From Ricordea florida (taxonomy: Eukaryota; Cnidaria; Anthozoa; Corallimorpharia; Ricordeidae), in the NCBI GenBank assembly GCA_949710005.1, contig OX453274.1, positions 569,501 to 633,500 on the forward strand: a stretch of 64,000 nucleotides of DNA. Reading direction: 5' to 3'. The number at the start of each line of letters is the position of its first letter. Position 1 is the first letter of the stretch. Positions 1 to 11,863 of this stretch are shown here, one piece after another. The notes below the pieces were generated by a model. It did no database searches, was not told the DNA's origin, and saw only the letters and a list, made by a program, of their open reading frames with translations. Position numbers and translations under genes: made by a program.

Positions 1-612
1 CCAGGCGAAATTTACCACGGGAACCTTGGGGAGCGCACTTTAATTAAGGCTAGCTGTTGAAGCAGTTCCATTCTGAATCTGAGGACGAAGACTTAAAGCC
101 CAAACAACCGACGAGAAAACTTCTCAGTTTAAGTGAAAGGTGGGAGGCGCCTTGCATGGGACTCCAGGTCTAGTTTGCACCTTACCTTTTGGTCTTTTTT
201 TTTCTGACTTGTGACTATTCATTTAGAGAGGTTTAGACCAATAAAGTTGAAAAAACAAAACAAAGAAATGTTTTTTACAGATAATATGGCTGTGAGGCGG
301 ACAGATTTATAAACAAGGAATATTGAAGAATGGTTATGGCCTGCCAGACAAAGTACGCTTAAATTTTTTTCCGCCATTTGCCTGATCGCAGGCAACTCGT
401 TATTAGTAAAAATCTACTTGTAGACCAATGCAAATGCCGCAGTCTGATTGGCTGAGCTACTGCAGACTATCAGCCATTAGACAGCATTTGGTTGAAGATC
501 GTTTTCAAAGTGGCGACGTATGGGCGCTTTTAGCGAAGTTTCGCAGCAAGATTGATTATTTTGGCGTTCTTTTTTTTCACCGACATATGATTTGTTTATT
601 ATGATCTTTACT
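1..612. other. Intergenic DNA, no gene recognised
   Basis: No open frame here resembles a known protein and no exon with flanking splice signals was found. The stretch is AT-rich with short homopolymer runs. I see nothing else that can be supported. Confidence 0.5.
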
Positions 613-1006
613 AATTAACAATTAGATTATTCGCTGTCGATTTCTATGTGGTGATAGTTGATTCGGCCTTCGGCCTCATCAACTATCATCTTATTGGTTT
701 GAATTGATCACGTGACGCGATAGTGTTCGTCCGCGGAGACACACTATCAATGCATAGTGCCCTTCCGAGGAAAATACCCGGATGGATAGTACCTGTCCGT
801 GAAAATGTGAATTTTCTAACAGTTTTACCGCACTTTTTAGGCGATGTACGCTGCGAATTATTGAAATTTCAGGCTGTGCGTATGCATAAATATTTGATTG
901 ATCTGCATTTAGCGGGTTTTAACTGTTTTTCAACTGGCGCGCGGAAGAAAATTTAGTTGTGAACAATAAAGACAATAGAGTGTTTATGTCTCGGAATTAT
1001 CGTTCC

Positions 1007-1107
1007 GATAGTTGCCCCATGGAAATTTGATGTTCTTAAAACTAGCATATTTGCCCTCGAAGCGAATATTTGTTTTAAAAACATCAAATTTCCGCGGGGC
1101 AACTATC
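1007..1107. repeat. Foldback (palindromic) MITE-like repeat
   Basis: GATAGTTGCCCC at 1007-1018 is inverted as GGGGCAACTATC at 1096-1107, and the adjoining GAAATTTGATGTT pairs with AACATCAAATTTC. The whole unit could form one long hairpin. It lies inside the 722-bp element. Confidence 0.6.
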
Positions 1108-1214
1108 AGCCGACAGTTCCTCGACAGAAACACTATTTGTAATGACATTAATTGATCATCGCAGTTATGTACACAACTTAAGCAGCTGTGAAATTAAAGC
1201 CTGAAAAAAACTCA

Positions 1215-1286
1215 GGCCTGAACGGGATTCGAACCCATGACCTCTGCGATATCGGAGCAATGCTCTACCAACTGAGCTATCAAGCC
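1215..1286 (-). tRNA. tRNA-like sequence (apparent anticodon GAT), probably a SINE head or tRNA pseudogene
   Basis: The minus strand folds as a 72-nt cloverleaf: seven-base-pair acceptor stem (GGCTTGA with TCAGGCC), D arm GCTC/GAGC, variable loop and a T arm with TTCGAAT. The anticodon loop reads CCGATAT, giving GAT, but position 33 is C instead of the near-universal T and the last anticodon-stem pair is mismatched. Isoleucine GAT is not usual for a eukaryotic nuclear tRNA. The acceptor is followed by GAGTTTTTTTCAGGC, a short hairpin with a T run. It keeps polymerase III A and B boxes, so a tRNA-derived SINE is the likeliest reading. Confidence 0.45.
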
Positions 1287-1832
1287 AACTATTGTTTAAA
1301 TAGTGATCTCAAGCTCATAATCTAATTGTTAATTCGGGAATGGTGGTGGCTGTCAATTTATTGAGGCAGCCGTTTTTATGCCTCAGAGAGTAACACACAC
1401 ACTGGAAGCAACGAGAAAATTTGATGGCTGTTCTTGAGCTGATTTTATTTTTCCGGTTACTGATAAGTTACAAGCCAATAAAACAATTAACACAGATATT
1501 ACTGCTTCATCAGAGTGCTAAGACGACGAAGAATGACGCTACATGTACGTTAACGTACGTGAAATGCAACTCAATGTATCCATCATTCTCTAAAAGCGAG
1601 TAACATTCATAAGTGGCTCCAAGTCACATGTAATAAAATAGACGACTACACACTTTTCATCTTAATTAGGTTAGAAATCCAAAAAAAACCTCTCCTCCAC
1701 TTCATGTTTTCATCGTTTCAAAGTTTTAAAATTATATCCAGTCCTGTAGAGTTAACTGTAACAGCATTTGACTTTCAATGTCAACTATTGCTAAATTATG
1801 TAAAATAATAATTTCTTTTCAAAACAAAAAGC

Positions 1833-2060
1833 CTAAATTATTATACATAATTTAAACTCGAATGACAACGAGCTGAACTTCACAAACAGTACCACGGTAC
1901 AGTACTGTTTAGTAGCTTTACAAAGAACTGATCCGGGAAGAGAGTTCCAGATTTTGGGACCCTGATAAAGAATTGTAAATTGTTTGATGTTAGTGTGACT
2001 AAAATGTGCCCGATAATTGTTGGCCATTCTAATACCGTAATTGTCCACTTGGCGGCTTGT
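1833..2060 (-). pseudogene. Remnant of a non-LTR retrotransposon reverse transcriptase C-terminus
   Basis: A minus-strand frame contains NIKQFTILYQGPKIWNSLP. This matches the C-terminal conserved stretch (FxxxYxGPxxWNSLP) of CR1/L2-type ORF2 proteins common in cnidarians. Only this short tail survives, with no upstream reverse-transcriptase motifs, so it is a truncated copy. Confidence 0.55.
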
Positions 2061-2262
2061 TCAAATAAATTAAAAAACATCAAAGTGAAAAAAGCTTTAC
2101 AAAGAACGGTTATACACCATACCGTTCGTGTCACTTTCAATTCAAGTAGTTAAAGGTATAAAATGTATCCAGATTTATCCTCCACTAACCACTTTCACAA
2201 AACAAAACATTTATTTTTACCTTTGAAGAGCACCTCTTGCCAAAGTACAGGACATGTGATCT

Positions 2263-3365
2263 TTAAAGGCTTGACATCATGACCAGGGCATCACTCGGGG
2301 AATTGAGGTCGGTGACAGGCTCTTTAACTGGATCTGCGGTGTCCTGTGATGCCTTAATTTCTTGCTGATTAATGCAAAAGAGATGGGAGAGGGTTGACCG
2401 AAAAATGGTTGCAATGTTCGACCCAATGATAAAGTGTTAGACCACACTATACACTAATACACTACCAACAAACGGTACCACAGTACAGTACTGTTCAGTA
2501 GCTTTCCAAAGAATGGTCACACAGCATGGTTTGATCCACAGATAAAAAATGTTAGAATCACAATGTATAGTAAAACAAACAATACCATGGCACAGTGCTG
2601 GTTAGTAGCTTTACAAAGAATGGTCACACTACATGGTTTGATCCACAGATGAAAATGTTAGAACCACAATGTATAGTAAAACAAACAGTACCACGGTACA
2701 GCACTGTTCAGTAGCTTTACAAAGAATGGTCACACTGCATGGTTTGATCTACAGATGAAAACGTGAGAACCACACTGACAGGGATGTAGATAAATGCCGG
2801 AAGCCGGGAAAATTGCCGGCTGTGAGCGTGATCAGTTTCTGGGCAACCGTGCACCTACCCCTCCCCTAAACCAACATTAACGTTAACTTTTTAACTCATT
2901 ATAACTTGTTGGATTACGGGAGGGGTAGGTGCACAGTTGCCCAGAAACTGATATTGATCCATAAGGACTTACTCTCCCTCCTAAGAGTTTCCAGAGGAAT
3001 GTCAGCAATTTTTTTATGTACTCGCACCTTTGTTTCTCTTTTACTTCAACTGAACATAACACTCCATTTTGTTGAGTTTGAACAATCGCATTGAGTTTCA
3101 GTTTGCTTAACATCGCGAATTCACTGGGAAAAGTTCCAAAGGGGATCAATTTTGCAACCAAAATGAAGAAAAACGCGTTTTTGAGAGTCTAGATTTCCAA
3201 ATTTTTTGGGGGAGCATGCCCCTGGACCCCAATAGATGTATCGTGCCAAAGGTATGATAAAATGAGCCTCTGGCTCATCATACCTGCCTATGATATCAAC
3301 ATTTCCGCCTGTAAAATATGTATCTACATCCCTGACTGTATAGTAAAAACAAACACACACACTAC

Positions 3366-3428
<63 letters not shown>

Positions 3429-6400
3429 AATAAGATGGTGACAAATGGACTCACTGCTGATTTCTTTGTTAAAGCCTCATCTTCTTCCTCGTTGTGTTTC
3501 ATTCTTTTAAAAACACAGTCTGGTAGACAATACTTTACTTTGAACAGCAAGCGTGACTCGACCTGACTACAGTCATGATCACCTTCAAGAATAAAACAAT
3601 CGGTTGTATTTTAGCAATCATTCACAGTACACAGGCTAATAAGAATACCAGGCAGATCAAATCTTTAAGTTCATTCCCGTTCGATTTCATGCTCAAAGTA
3701 ATATCCAATCCCCAGGTGGGCACATGTGGCCTGTATCCAGTATCAATGCCTTCATACCTTGGTTGGAAGAGCAAAATTTGCACCAGTAACAGAAAGGTCA
3801 TGGCTTCAAGTACCGATTAAACCAGTTGCAATTGTTCAAAATTGTGTTCATTCTAGGAAGGTCAAATGTTTCACTTCATTTCCAGGCATACAATTTATTT
3901 CATACCTGCAGAACTTTAAAAATACTTGGTTTGTTATAACCTGAGGATTGATGGGGTTGACAGTTAATTGACAACCGCTCTTGAAAAACAAGTAATTGCT
4001 ACAATGGACATTTTGGAGTGAGAGCTATGAAAAAGGTTGGGAAGCTGCAGTAAAGGGGGTGCCACAGACTATTTATCCCCTTCCTCCCAACAAGCCCATC
4101 CCACCTGAAATGATGCAAGAAATAAGTGAACAAATACAGTAAGCCTAACATTTCTAATAAAAAACTCACCGGGCCATAAACAGCTAACCAGAAATCCTGT
4201 GAAATATGTTACACCAAAGCACACTGCACTGTACCACAACCATGATAATCTGTATAACGGGAGACCTTTATATTCCTTTGGCAAGGCACTGGAGAATGAG
4301 ACAAATTTAGTTGAATACTAACAGAGAGGCTCAGATTCTGATCACTACGATTCCTTGAGCAAGAAACCTAGAAAAACTGAAACTTTTCAAAGATTTTAAT
4401 GTGACAGGAAAAGGGGAAAATGTCTATCGTAGGATGCATATCTTGCTTTCTACAAACAACTTTACCTCAGTACGGAGGCAGTGCTTGTCAGCAGTGTTGC
4501 ATTTGTAGGCTTGGTCACACATCCACTGGTGGAAACTGGTGCCGCAGGGGGAGGAGAGGGGTACACCCTTGACCCAATGCTGATCCACAGCCCCATAGTG
4601 AAACCAAGAAGAAGTCCAATGTAGACACCCTGTGATATGTTACACAACAGTCTATCAGCTAAAATGGATACGGTTAGTTAGAATAAAAGGTGCAAGTGGA
4701 AATTTAATACTCAGTAGTTCTATGATGGGGTTTAGTTTCTGGAGAAACTGTTGCTGCATCTGTGAGGAATTGAAGGAGTTATAGTATGGAGTAAAACTGC
4801 CTTACCCTTGAGTGAGCTCGGCGTGTAAACATCCCTAGGCAAAATGCTCCTACTACAGGGCCTCCAACAACACCAAAAACACGGTAAAAAGTCTAAAAGT
4901 AAACAACACAGTATGAACAAACTGTTGATTTGAAGAAAATACAGACTGTGTTCCAAGGCTGTGCTCTAAGGAAAATTTTAGGGAGCCCTTCGGGCTCCCA
5001 ACCATGCCAGCCAGGGTGCCCACCTCTTAACGTTGGTCGCCTGAAAATATTAATTAAATTAATTAATTAATAATAATTATTAACCATGAAATTTAATACT
5101 GAGTTTCCTTTCAAATTACATGTAGCCACCTTTTTCTAGAAGAATACTTTTTACAAGATTGGCCAAGAATATACTAACAATGAGGTTTTGTTAATTAATG
5201 GAGAACTGTACAAAGTCATTGTAACAAAATATGCCTTCAAAACCTGGCTCTGAGCTCATCAACTTGAATGTTAAAAATTAGAGTTTAATTTAGTGGCTGC
5301 TATACCAATGAGAATTCTGCATCCCATTGCATAATTCTACACAAGTTTAAACTACGGTATTTCAAATTTTTCATTCACACGTGGGATTCGGTAATATTTG
5401 CCGCGAAACTAAATCTAGCTATTGCAAATGAATTGAAAGCATCAAAACGTAATGGGGAGATTAATACAACTATGCTATTCCTGGAAATTACGTAAATTAT
5501 TTCTTGCAGTTACCAAGCATTAGCCATTTTATTTTCGAGTTGTGTATTCGAAAGAAATAAAACAAACCATTCCAGGCCGCGTAACTCTGTGCGGACAAAT
5601 TAATTAAGCCAACAAGAAAATGTGATAAATTTGCATAAACGAAGACTTTCTAAAAACAATAATTCACGTACTGTGGTGTCGATGAAAACGATGAAAAAAA
5701 AAGTCATCAAAATGGGAAACTGACGTAATATTTCGGAAAAAGTGGGACTTATTTTCAGATCAGAACATTCGTGCATTGTGTCGGAGATATCGTCTGACAT
5801 ATTTGTTAAATCACATGGAACGAAACTTCAGATTCGAGCGTGCGAACGTAAACGAGCGACTGTATTTGGTTCCAAAAGGCTTTTTTTCATTGTGCTTTAT
5901 TAACACAATAAACTGACAACAGCATGTCACATATTTTTGCCTTCTTTGCTAAAGAACTGAACTACAAAACAAGAGTGCCCGGCCAGGCGACGGACAATTT
6001 TTTTCAGTCACCCGAAGCCAAATGTAAGTTGCCTCTGGCGACCGGGCGCCGTTAGAGCACAGCCTTGTGTTCCCTTTCAATTTCATGTTATGATCTATTG
6101 ATCACTAGTCTAGTGAGAGGAAAAAGGGCTTATTATGATTACCTGTGACATGAGGTAAATGATTTCTAATATTAACACCTACACTCACTCACCTGGAGAA
6201 TAGCACCAAGTTCAGTGGCAAGAAATGAAAGACCAATGACGAACACTCCAAATCCTAACGCTGGGTAGACAATCGCATAGATATTCAAATAGTCAAATAT
6301 TTAAACATCTCAAATAACCTTATACATCAACATGCTCAATCCTTTCATAAACAGGAATTTTAGTTTGAAGTAATGCACAACTTAACTCAACAATGCCTGC

Positions 6401-7878
6401 TTGCAACAGAAGACATGTTCCTTAACAAATTGAAATAAAGCATTCTAACAAAAACAAGAATTTCCTCTATCAAACTAATTGATTCACAATACTCAGCACA
6501 GAACTACTACAGTTTGATGCAAGAGGGTACTACTGAAACATAACATCTGTACGAAAGATAGCAAAGAACATAACCTCAAACTGACCGTGTCTTAAAAACA
6601 ACAAAATTACAACTACCACCAACCTAGTAGTTTGGAGTATACAATGGCATACCACTCAGAAAGTAATCTTTTACGGAACCTGTACCATGGTCTGATGAAG
6701 TCTTCCAATATTACCGCAGCAAGTGAGTTCAGTCCTGATGATACAGTACTAAGATATAAGCAAAATAATGTTTTCACAGTCAGTTCAAAGTGAAATAACC
6801 ATTTACTCCTGCCCATCTACCTCTAATTGACAAAAGCAACATGAGAGCATCAAGACCCAATGATTATAAACAGTATGTTTCTTTCTTCCAGTCTGAGGAT
6901 TTGAATCATTATTTTCATTGGTGAATAAGCCAATACGATTAAAGGATTTGAGACAGCATGCAAGTTGGTCATCATTGATAGTATTTCAGATATTTTCATG
7001 ACAGATCAAGAAAGCCTTAAATTTATGTGATTACATCCAATATTCTGACACTGATTGCTCTTGCATGGATACATTACTTTAAGTAGAAGATATCTAATTA
7101 AGTCTCTCCCAGTCTGAGAACATAGAATTTTCAAGCTTTATAGGATTAATATATTGTTATATATGTACCTGAGTGTTCCACTGAAGAGACAAGCCAGAAA
7201 AAGTCCAGGGACACCATGGAGAGAACCCATGACTTGCATCACAAAAAATGGCAGTATCTTTAACACAACCAGAACACTATCAATAACACACTAATGGAAG
7301 ACAAAGGGAATCTGTCACTGTCATGAGTCTGGACATAGGGTCAAACATAATTTGCTTTTCCATAATTTGCTTTTCCATATGTCTACCGGTATATCATTTC
7401 ACTAGAAGCACTGGATATCTGATTCAATACACATCAAACACCTCTAAAATCTGTCCAAAATACCCCACTATAAGACTCATTATCTGTTCTACACTTGTTT
7501 TTAGCTCTTTTACCTGAGTCTGAAACACTAGGTATATGTATGTGATGAACTACAATACCTTGGATGTTGTAATAAATATATTTATTAAAAAATTCAGAAA
7601 ACCCACTTATTTCCATGTCGACATAAAGTGCTATATAGAGAGAACTGCAACATTTATTTAGACACATGTACAACTAAGTATGGCCATGTAAAATTCACCT
7701 GATCATCTCTCCTAATGAGATCCAGCGTTTTTGGATCACAGTCAAAGTAGAAGGCATAAATAACACAGCCACATAAAGCACAAAGAGAGACTGCTATAAT
7801 GCTGAGGGGAAGGTTGATCCATACAGCTCTGTTGTTGAACATGGCACACAAAAAAAGTACATAAGCCAGGAATTATTA

Positions 7879-7910
<32 letters not shown>

Positions 7911-10900
7911 TATAATAATAAAACGAATACTATGAACAATTTGAGCATATGCAATTTTTTGTTTTCATAAACTAACATGCGCTTGTCCACAATAATCTAT
8001 AAACATTATATCCACACTCAGTGCTGTCAATAAGACCTGGCTCCGCAGGAGCTCCAGAGGATGCTCCCTTCCAAATCACCGGCTATATTTCTTGTGTTAA
8101 TGTGCTTATGAACAAATAACTTAAAGGAACTTTAGTCAACTCTGCCAGGTGCTAACATCAGGTAACCACCTGCTTCAAGTGTTATTGAAAGCACTACAAA
8201 CTGGATGGTAATCAAACAACAACAACAAAAAAAAAAATAAACACACAGTACAGTTGTTTAGCTTCCTTCCTTGTTACTTTGCACAGATGAAAAAGTTAGA
8301 AACTTATAACACAAACATACAATTTAGCTTCCTTGTTTGATTTTGCAGCTAAAAACCGTTGAACAGCAGTTTGATTGACAGCCCATAGTGGAAACAGACC
8401 AAATGCACCTCCTATGATCAAACTCCAAATTGAGAGGCGTTGTGTAGGATCTGGGTTGAAGCTGAATATGAAAAAAATATTTATTAGATGAGACAGAGTT
8501 AAAAGAGTTATGTTTATTATATAGATACTGATGAAATACCAGGATTTTTCCTTTTACTAAAAAATCATATCTTCATCACGTGCAGTGAAGATATCATTTT
8601 TATCTTACACATGTGAGGATATTGGTATTGCCATGGTTACCAACATGATTACCCAATTACAAGAGCGCTTCCTGCTCAGACGCACGGCCAGTTCTGTGGA
8701 AATTTCATTCAAAACATGGCTTCGAGGTGCGAAGGCGGTACGGTTACCGGTGACTCTCTCCATGAGCGGCCAAATTTTCACATCAATATTTTTTCTGAGC
8801 TGGTACAACATCCAGGAAGATTTGCCGAAGTTGTTTTATGTGGAAATTTCAACACTCGAAGAGAAATTTTGTATCTCTGCATGGCCATGTAATATCCTCT
8901 ATATCTGTTACAGGTTAAATTTGATTTCAGGTTAGATTTGATTTAACCAAGGTTGGTTTGTAATTTCTTTGTGTCTGGTATTCATTAGCAAATACATAGA
9001 CAAAGAAATTACAAATTAACCTACGTTAAATCAAATTTAACCTGAAATCAAACTTGTAACATATACTTCTAGCAAATGTGACTAGCAAATGGAGTCTATC
9101 TCAATAATGAGATAGATTCCATTTGCTAATAATGGAGGATTATTACATTGCAAAACTTTGGTTGGTATTTGCACTAGTGTTTTTAGCTGTAGATTATTTT
9201 TTTAACCCTATTTATGAATACTTTGCTAATGCACTCACTCAAGGAAGTGGAGTCTCTCTCCCTTTTGTAGTCGGTCCCAGACAACTCCAAAGCCTCCCAC
9301 TTTGTAAGTTCCAACAGTAAGTATGGCTACAAGGCCACCTAGCATAACTATTGCTTGAAATACATCATTCCAAATCACAGCTTTGATTCCACCCTTAAAA
9401 AAACAAGTTGAAGTAAGGTTTAACGATGATTACAGATTTTGATGTAAACACAACTAGTAGGCTACTAATCATTATTATTCTCACCATAGTATGCATCATA
9501 GTATACTAATTTAGTGTAATATAATAACAACATAATGCAGTTCAGACACTTACAATTGTTGTATAAAATGTACACACAATTCCAATGGAAACAATTGACT
9601 TCCAAACTTGAAATCCAGTCACTGTGTATTTCAAAAACACCTCAAGAATTATTTGACATGAAATCTTATTTGAATTGCTGTAAAGTAAAAAGGAAAAGAA
9701 ACATAAATGAAGCCATCAAAGGCACACTTGCCAGCTTCCAAGGCAAGGGCAGGTCCATACACTACAATAGCCATGTAAAGGGACTGAAAAAGACCATATC
9801 ATTAACCTGTTAATATTTACTTCAATTACGGTAGTTTCATGCTTGAGTGAAATCATAGTACTTAAACTTCAGTTTATTGCAAATGGATACTTACTGTTTG
9901 TATAACAAAAAGCAAACTTGCCACAAGACGAACTCCTCGAGAAAAGCGCTTTTCCAAGTACTGAGGAGAAATAAAGAAGTAATTTCAATGGGTTGACCTC
10001 TGTTTTTATTTCTTTTGCAAAGCTCCAGGTATATAGCTTTTCCCTTAACAACCAATTTTCTTTTTCCTCCAACTCTGTTTGCAAGATATTTTTCCACCTT
10101 CAAAACAACCCCCTCCTACCAATGGTCAGCACCTGACTAAAATTCCTAGACCACTTTCAACATTAAACCCTGTTGTGTTACTGAGTATTTATCTCTATCA
10201 TTGTATGAAACTATGGGTCAAACCATTATGAAAAGTTATTATAGTCTTGGGATTGTTGCTTATCTTTCAGTCAAAACAAGATTGGGAAATTCTAATGACA
10301 CTGGGGGCTACAATAGTTAGCTTCAAAGCAATGAAGTTAACATTGTAATCTGGATTTTAAGCAGTATATCGTCGCCTTGGGGGCTTAGGGTTGGTACTAA
10401 CTGTGGCCATTAGTCTGGATATAATTTTATTTTTTTAGTCGTGGTTTGGTTTAAATACTAACAGAGCACTTAGTTAACCGTAAGACTGAGTATCCTTCCT
10501 GAAATTTTGATTGATTCAAACACAATTTCCCCTGAGATCGATATCAGACAGCCACAGCCACGTGGTTTCAAAACAAAGAAATATGTCAAGGACTTTTTAG
10601 TTTTAGTACGTACCGTACACAAACTGAACTAAATGGTTATTTTTATATAAAAGACTTTGTTCTTCTTACAAAATATCAAACTCAATATAAATATTTTGTC
10701 CTGTTTTGACAAAGGTAGCCACGCTTTCAACTCTTTTGAGGTCACGTTACGAAATAGCACGTGGTCGACACGTACAGGCCTAAACATAAATCACTTTTAC
10801 AATACTACAAAAAACTTACTTCGTACGAACTAGAAATCTCCACTGCACGAAACACAGGCACAAAAACCAGTGCAACAGAGGGAAAAAGAATCACGTAAGA

Positions 10901-11164
10901 TGCAATTATAAGCCAGTACTGGGTTCCAAAAGTATAAATTTCCGATGGGACTCCAAGAATCGTAATAGCGGACATGAATGAAGCGATCAATGATAAAGCT
11001 ACTGGGATACCCATCATTCCACGATTTGCGAACAAAAATTCCCTCGTAGTTCGCTGCTTGTCCCCAGCGAACGCGTGATAGATTCCAACTGCAGTAGAAA
11101 GAAACAGCATTACGCCAAAAACGACGAAATCGACGATGCCAAACCCAACCACTCTTGACTCCAT
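2263..11164 (-). CDS. Sodium-coupled monocarboxylate transporter, SLC5A8/SLC5A12-like
   Basis: A plasma-membrane sodium:solute symporter of the SSS/SLC5 family. Fourteen exons can be read with matching phases: 10820-11164, 9895-9960, 9732-9783, 9554-9621, 9239-9393, 8321-8461, 7699-7828, 7169-7290, 6624-6748, 6193-6260, 4806-4892, 4466-4629, 4170-4288 and 2263-2360, totalling 579 aa. The family range is about 600. Exon 1 gives ALSLIASFMSAITILGVPSE; later exons give TGFQVWKSIVSIGIVCTFY, GGIKAVIWNDVFQ and TVSSGLNSLAAVILEDFI. These match the SLC5A8 core helix by helix. The third intron starts GC rather than GT. The last exon lies about 1.8 kb from the previous one and is inferred from splice phase. 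It ends in -SSL, a class I PDZ-ligand form like the -TRL tail of human SLC5A8. Substrate (lactate, butyrate or other) cannot be told from sequence. If that exon is wrong, the gene ends near 4080. Confidence 0.88.
2469..2780. repeat. Tandem repeat, three units of about 107 bp
   Basis: Three units begin near 2469, 2576 and 2682. Each carries a GTACC/GGTAC palindrome, then CAGTAGCTTT, AAAGAATGGTCACAC and a GTATAGTAAAACAAAC junction. A single related piece occurs at 1883-1925, and the next junction reappears at 3337 after an inserted element. The array lies in the last intron of the transporter gene. Confidence 0.7.
2779..3334. mobile_element. Non-autonomous DNA transposon with CAGGG termini (hAT-like), inserted in the tandem array
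   Basis: CAGGGATGTAGATA at 2779-2792 is exactly inverted at 3321-3334. The element interrupts the 107-bp tandem array: array sequence stops at its left end and resumes at its right end. CAGGG ends are typical of hAT elements, but no clear 8-bp target duplication is visible. No transposase is encoded. Confidence 0.65.
2833..2950. repeat. Nested foldback element
   Basis: CAGTTTCTGGGCAAC at 2833-2847 is inverted at 2936-2950. The next bases inward (GTGCACCTACCCCTCCC) also pair. It sits inside the CAGGG element, making three layers: tandem array, CAGGG element, foldback. Confidence 0.65.
3369..3423. repeat. (GA)n microsatellite
   Basis: An uninterrupted GA dinucleotide run of about 55 bp. Confidence 0.95.
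4955..6066. mobile_element. 1.1-kb non-autonomous DNA transposon with 15-bp TIRs and target duplication
   Basis: AAGGCTGTGCTCTAA at 4955 is exactly inverted as TTAGAGCACAGCCTT ending at 6066. GTGTTCC flanks both sides (4948-4954 and 6067-6073) as a 7-bp, possibly 8-bp, target-site duplication, which points to the hAT superfamily. It lies in the transporter intron between exons 10 and 11. No transposase frame is present. Confidence 0.8.
7866..7922. repeat. (ATA/ATG)n trinucleotide-type microsatellite
   Basis: Runs of AATGAT and AATAAT repeats in a transporter intron. Confidence 0.8.
8907..9060. repeat. Foldback MITE
   Basis: The left arm (GTTACAGGTTAAATTTGATT) pairs with the right arm ending GAAATCAAACTTGTAAC. 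Further inward TTTGTAATTTCTTTGT pairs with ACAAAGAAATTACAAA. Arms are about 65 bp around a short loop. It lies in a transporter intron. Confidence 0.7.
9084..9127. repeat. Short perfect hairpin
   Basis: AGCAAATGGA...TATCTCA is followed by a four-base loop and its near-exact complement, ending ATTTGCT. Stem is about 20 bp with one mismatch. Confidence 0.6.
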
Positions 11165-11863
11165 CTTTTGTTGTCAATTTACAAGTACTGTACTTACAGT
11201 TCTGCGCCATTTACGCCAACATATACGGTCTCCCAGATATCCATATAGATGTTATAGATGTAAGAAACAGGAAATCTTTAATGCCTGACAGTAACAAACA
11301 TTGCGCTGAGAGGTATAGACAAGAGAGAGTGTGTTTACACCGACAGAATTCTTTGCTATGTAAATGCAAGGTTTTTTATTGTTTTAAACAACACAGTACC
11401 AAGAAAGTGATATCCTGTATAATTTTATGGGACTTGGGTGCAGCCCAAATAGATACATATGTTATTTACTGGATGGAAGGTCCGTACGGGAAAAACTGTG
11501 CTCATGGGCCCCATCGTAAAAAGCTGAGCCGGTCATGTGCACGTAATTAGCAATCAAATTTGAGGATTTAGGATTCTGGCCCGCTCAGATGCTTGAGAAA
11601 AAAATAAAATTAATTACTTCTTCACTTAAAGTTCACAATACATACTGTTAATATAGTTGTACCCTTAATTTAAAAGTACAGAAATGAGATGCTATTGCTT
11701 AACAATAGCAAAAAGTTAGGAAAAGATTCATCTTATCACTAAAGAATTCAGTGCTTTGAAGCATGCTTGTCTGACTGTTTACATCGTTTCTATACTGTCT
11801 TATTATCGCTGATTGATGTTGACGTGACTGTGATGTCATAATCCATTCAGCTGCTCTTGCTTC
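11165..11863. other. Intergenic region upstream of the transporter and downstream of COPS9
   Basis: This contains the transporter promoter side and the COPS9 3' untranslated side. No exon-like signal or conserved protein was recognised. An open plus-strand frame here begins antisense to the transporter start codon and has no recognisable motif. Confidence 0.4.

Larger units (their letters stand above)
613..1334. mobile_element. 722-bp element with 18-bp terminal inverted repeats
   Basis: The sequence AATTAACAATTAGATTAT at 613-630 is exactly inverted at 1317-1334. Similarity continues inward less perfectly (TTTCTATG and GATCACTA sides). The interior holds a 100-bp palindrome and a tRNA-like sequence, so it is probably a composite of nested insertions. 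The same end sequence occurs again near 54040, directly after the GTPase gene. No target duplication or transposase is visible. Confidence 0.5.

Noticed and set aside
1215..1286. Functional tRNA-Ile(GAT) gene
   Set aside because: C at position 33, an anticodon-stem mismatch and a GAT anticodon unusual in eukaryotic nuclei favour a SINE head or pseudogene.
2469..2780. CRISPR-like array
   Set aside because: The whole 107-bp unit repeats, without separate conserved repeats and unique spacers, and the DNA is eukaryotic.
8585..8935. 116-codon plus-strand open frame
   Set aside because: It lies in a transporter intron on the opposite strand with no family resemblance; part overlaps a foldback arm.
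11155..11550. 131-codon plus-strand open frame
   Set aside because: It begins antisense to the transporter start codon and has no recognisable motif or splice context.
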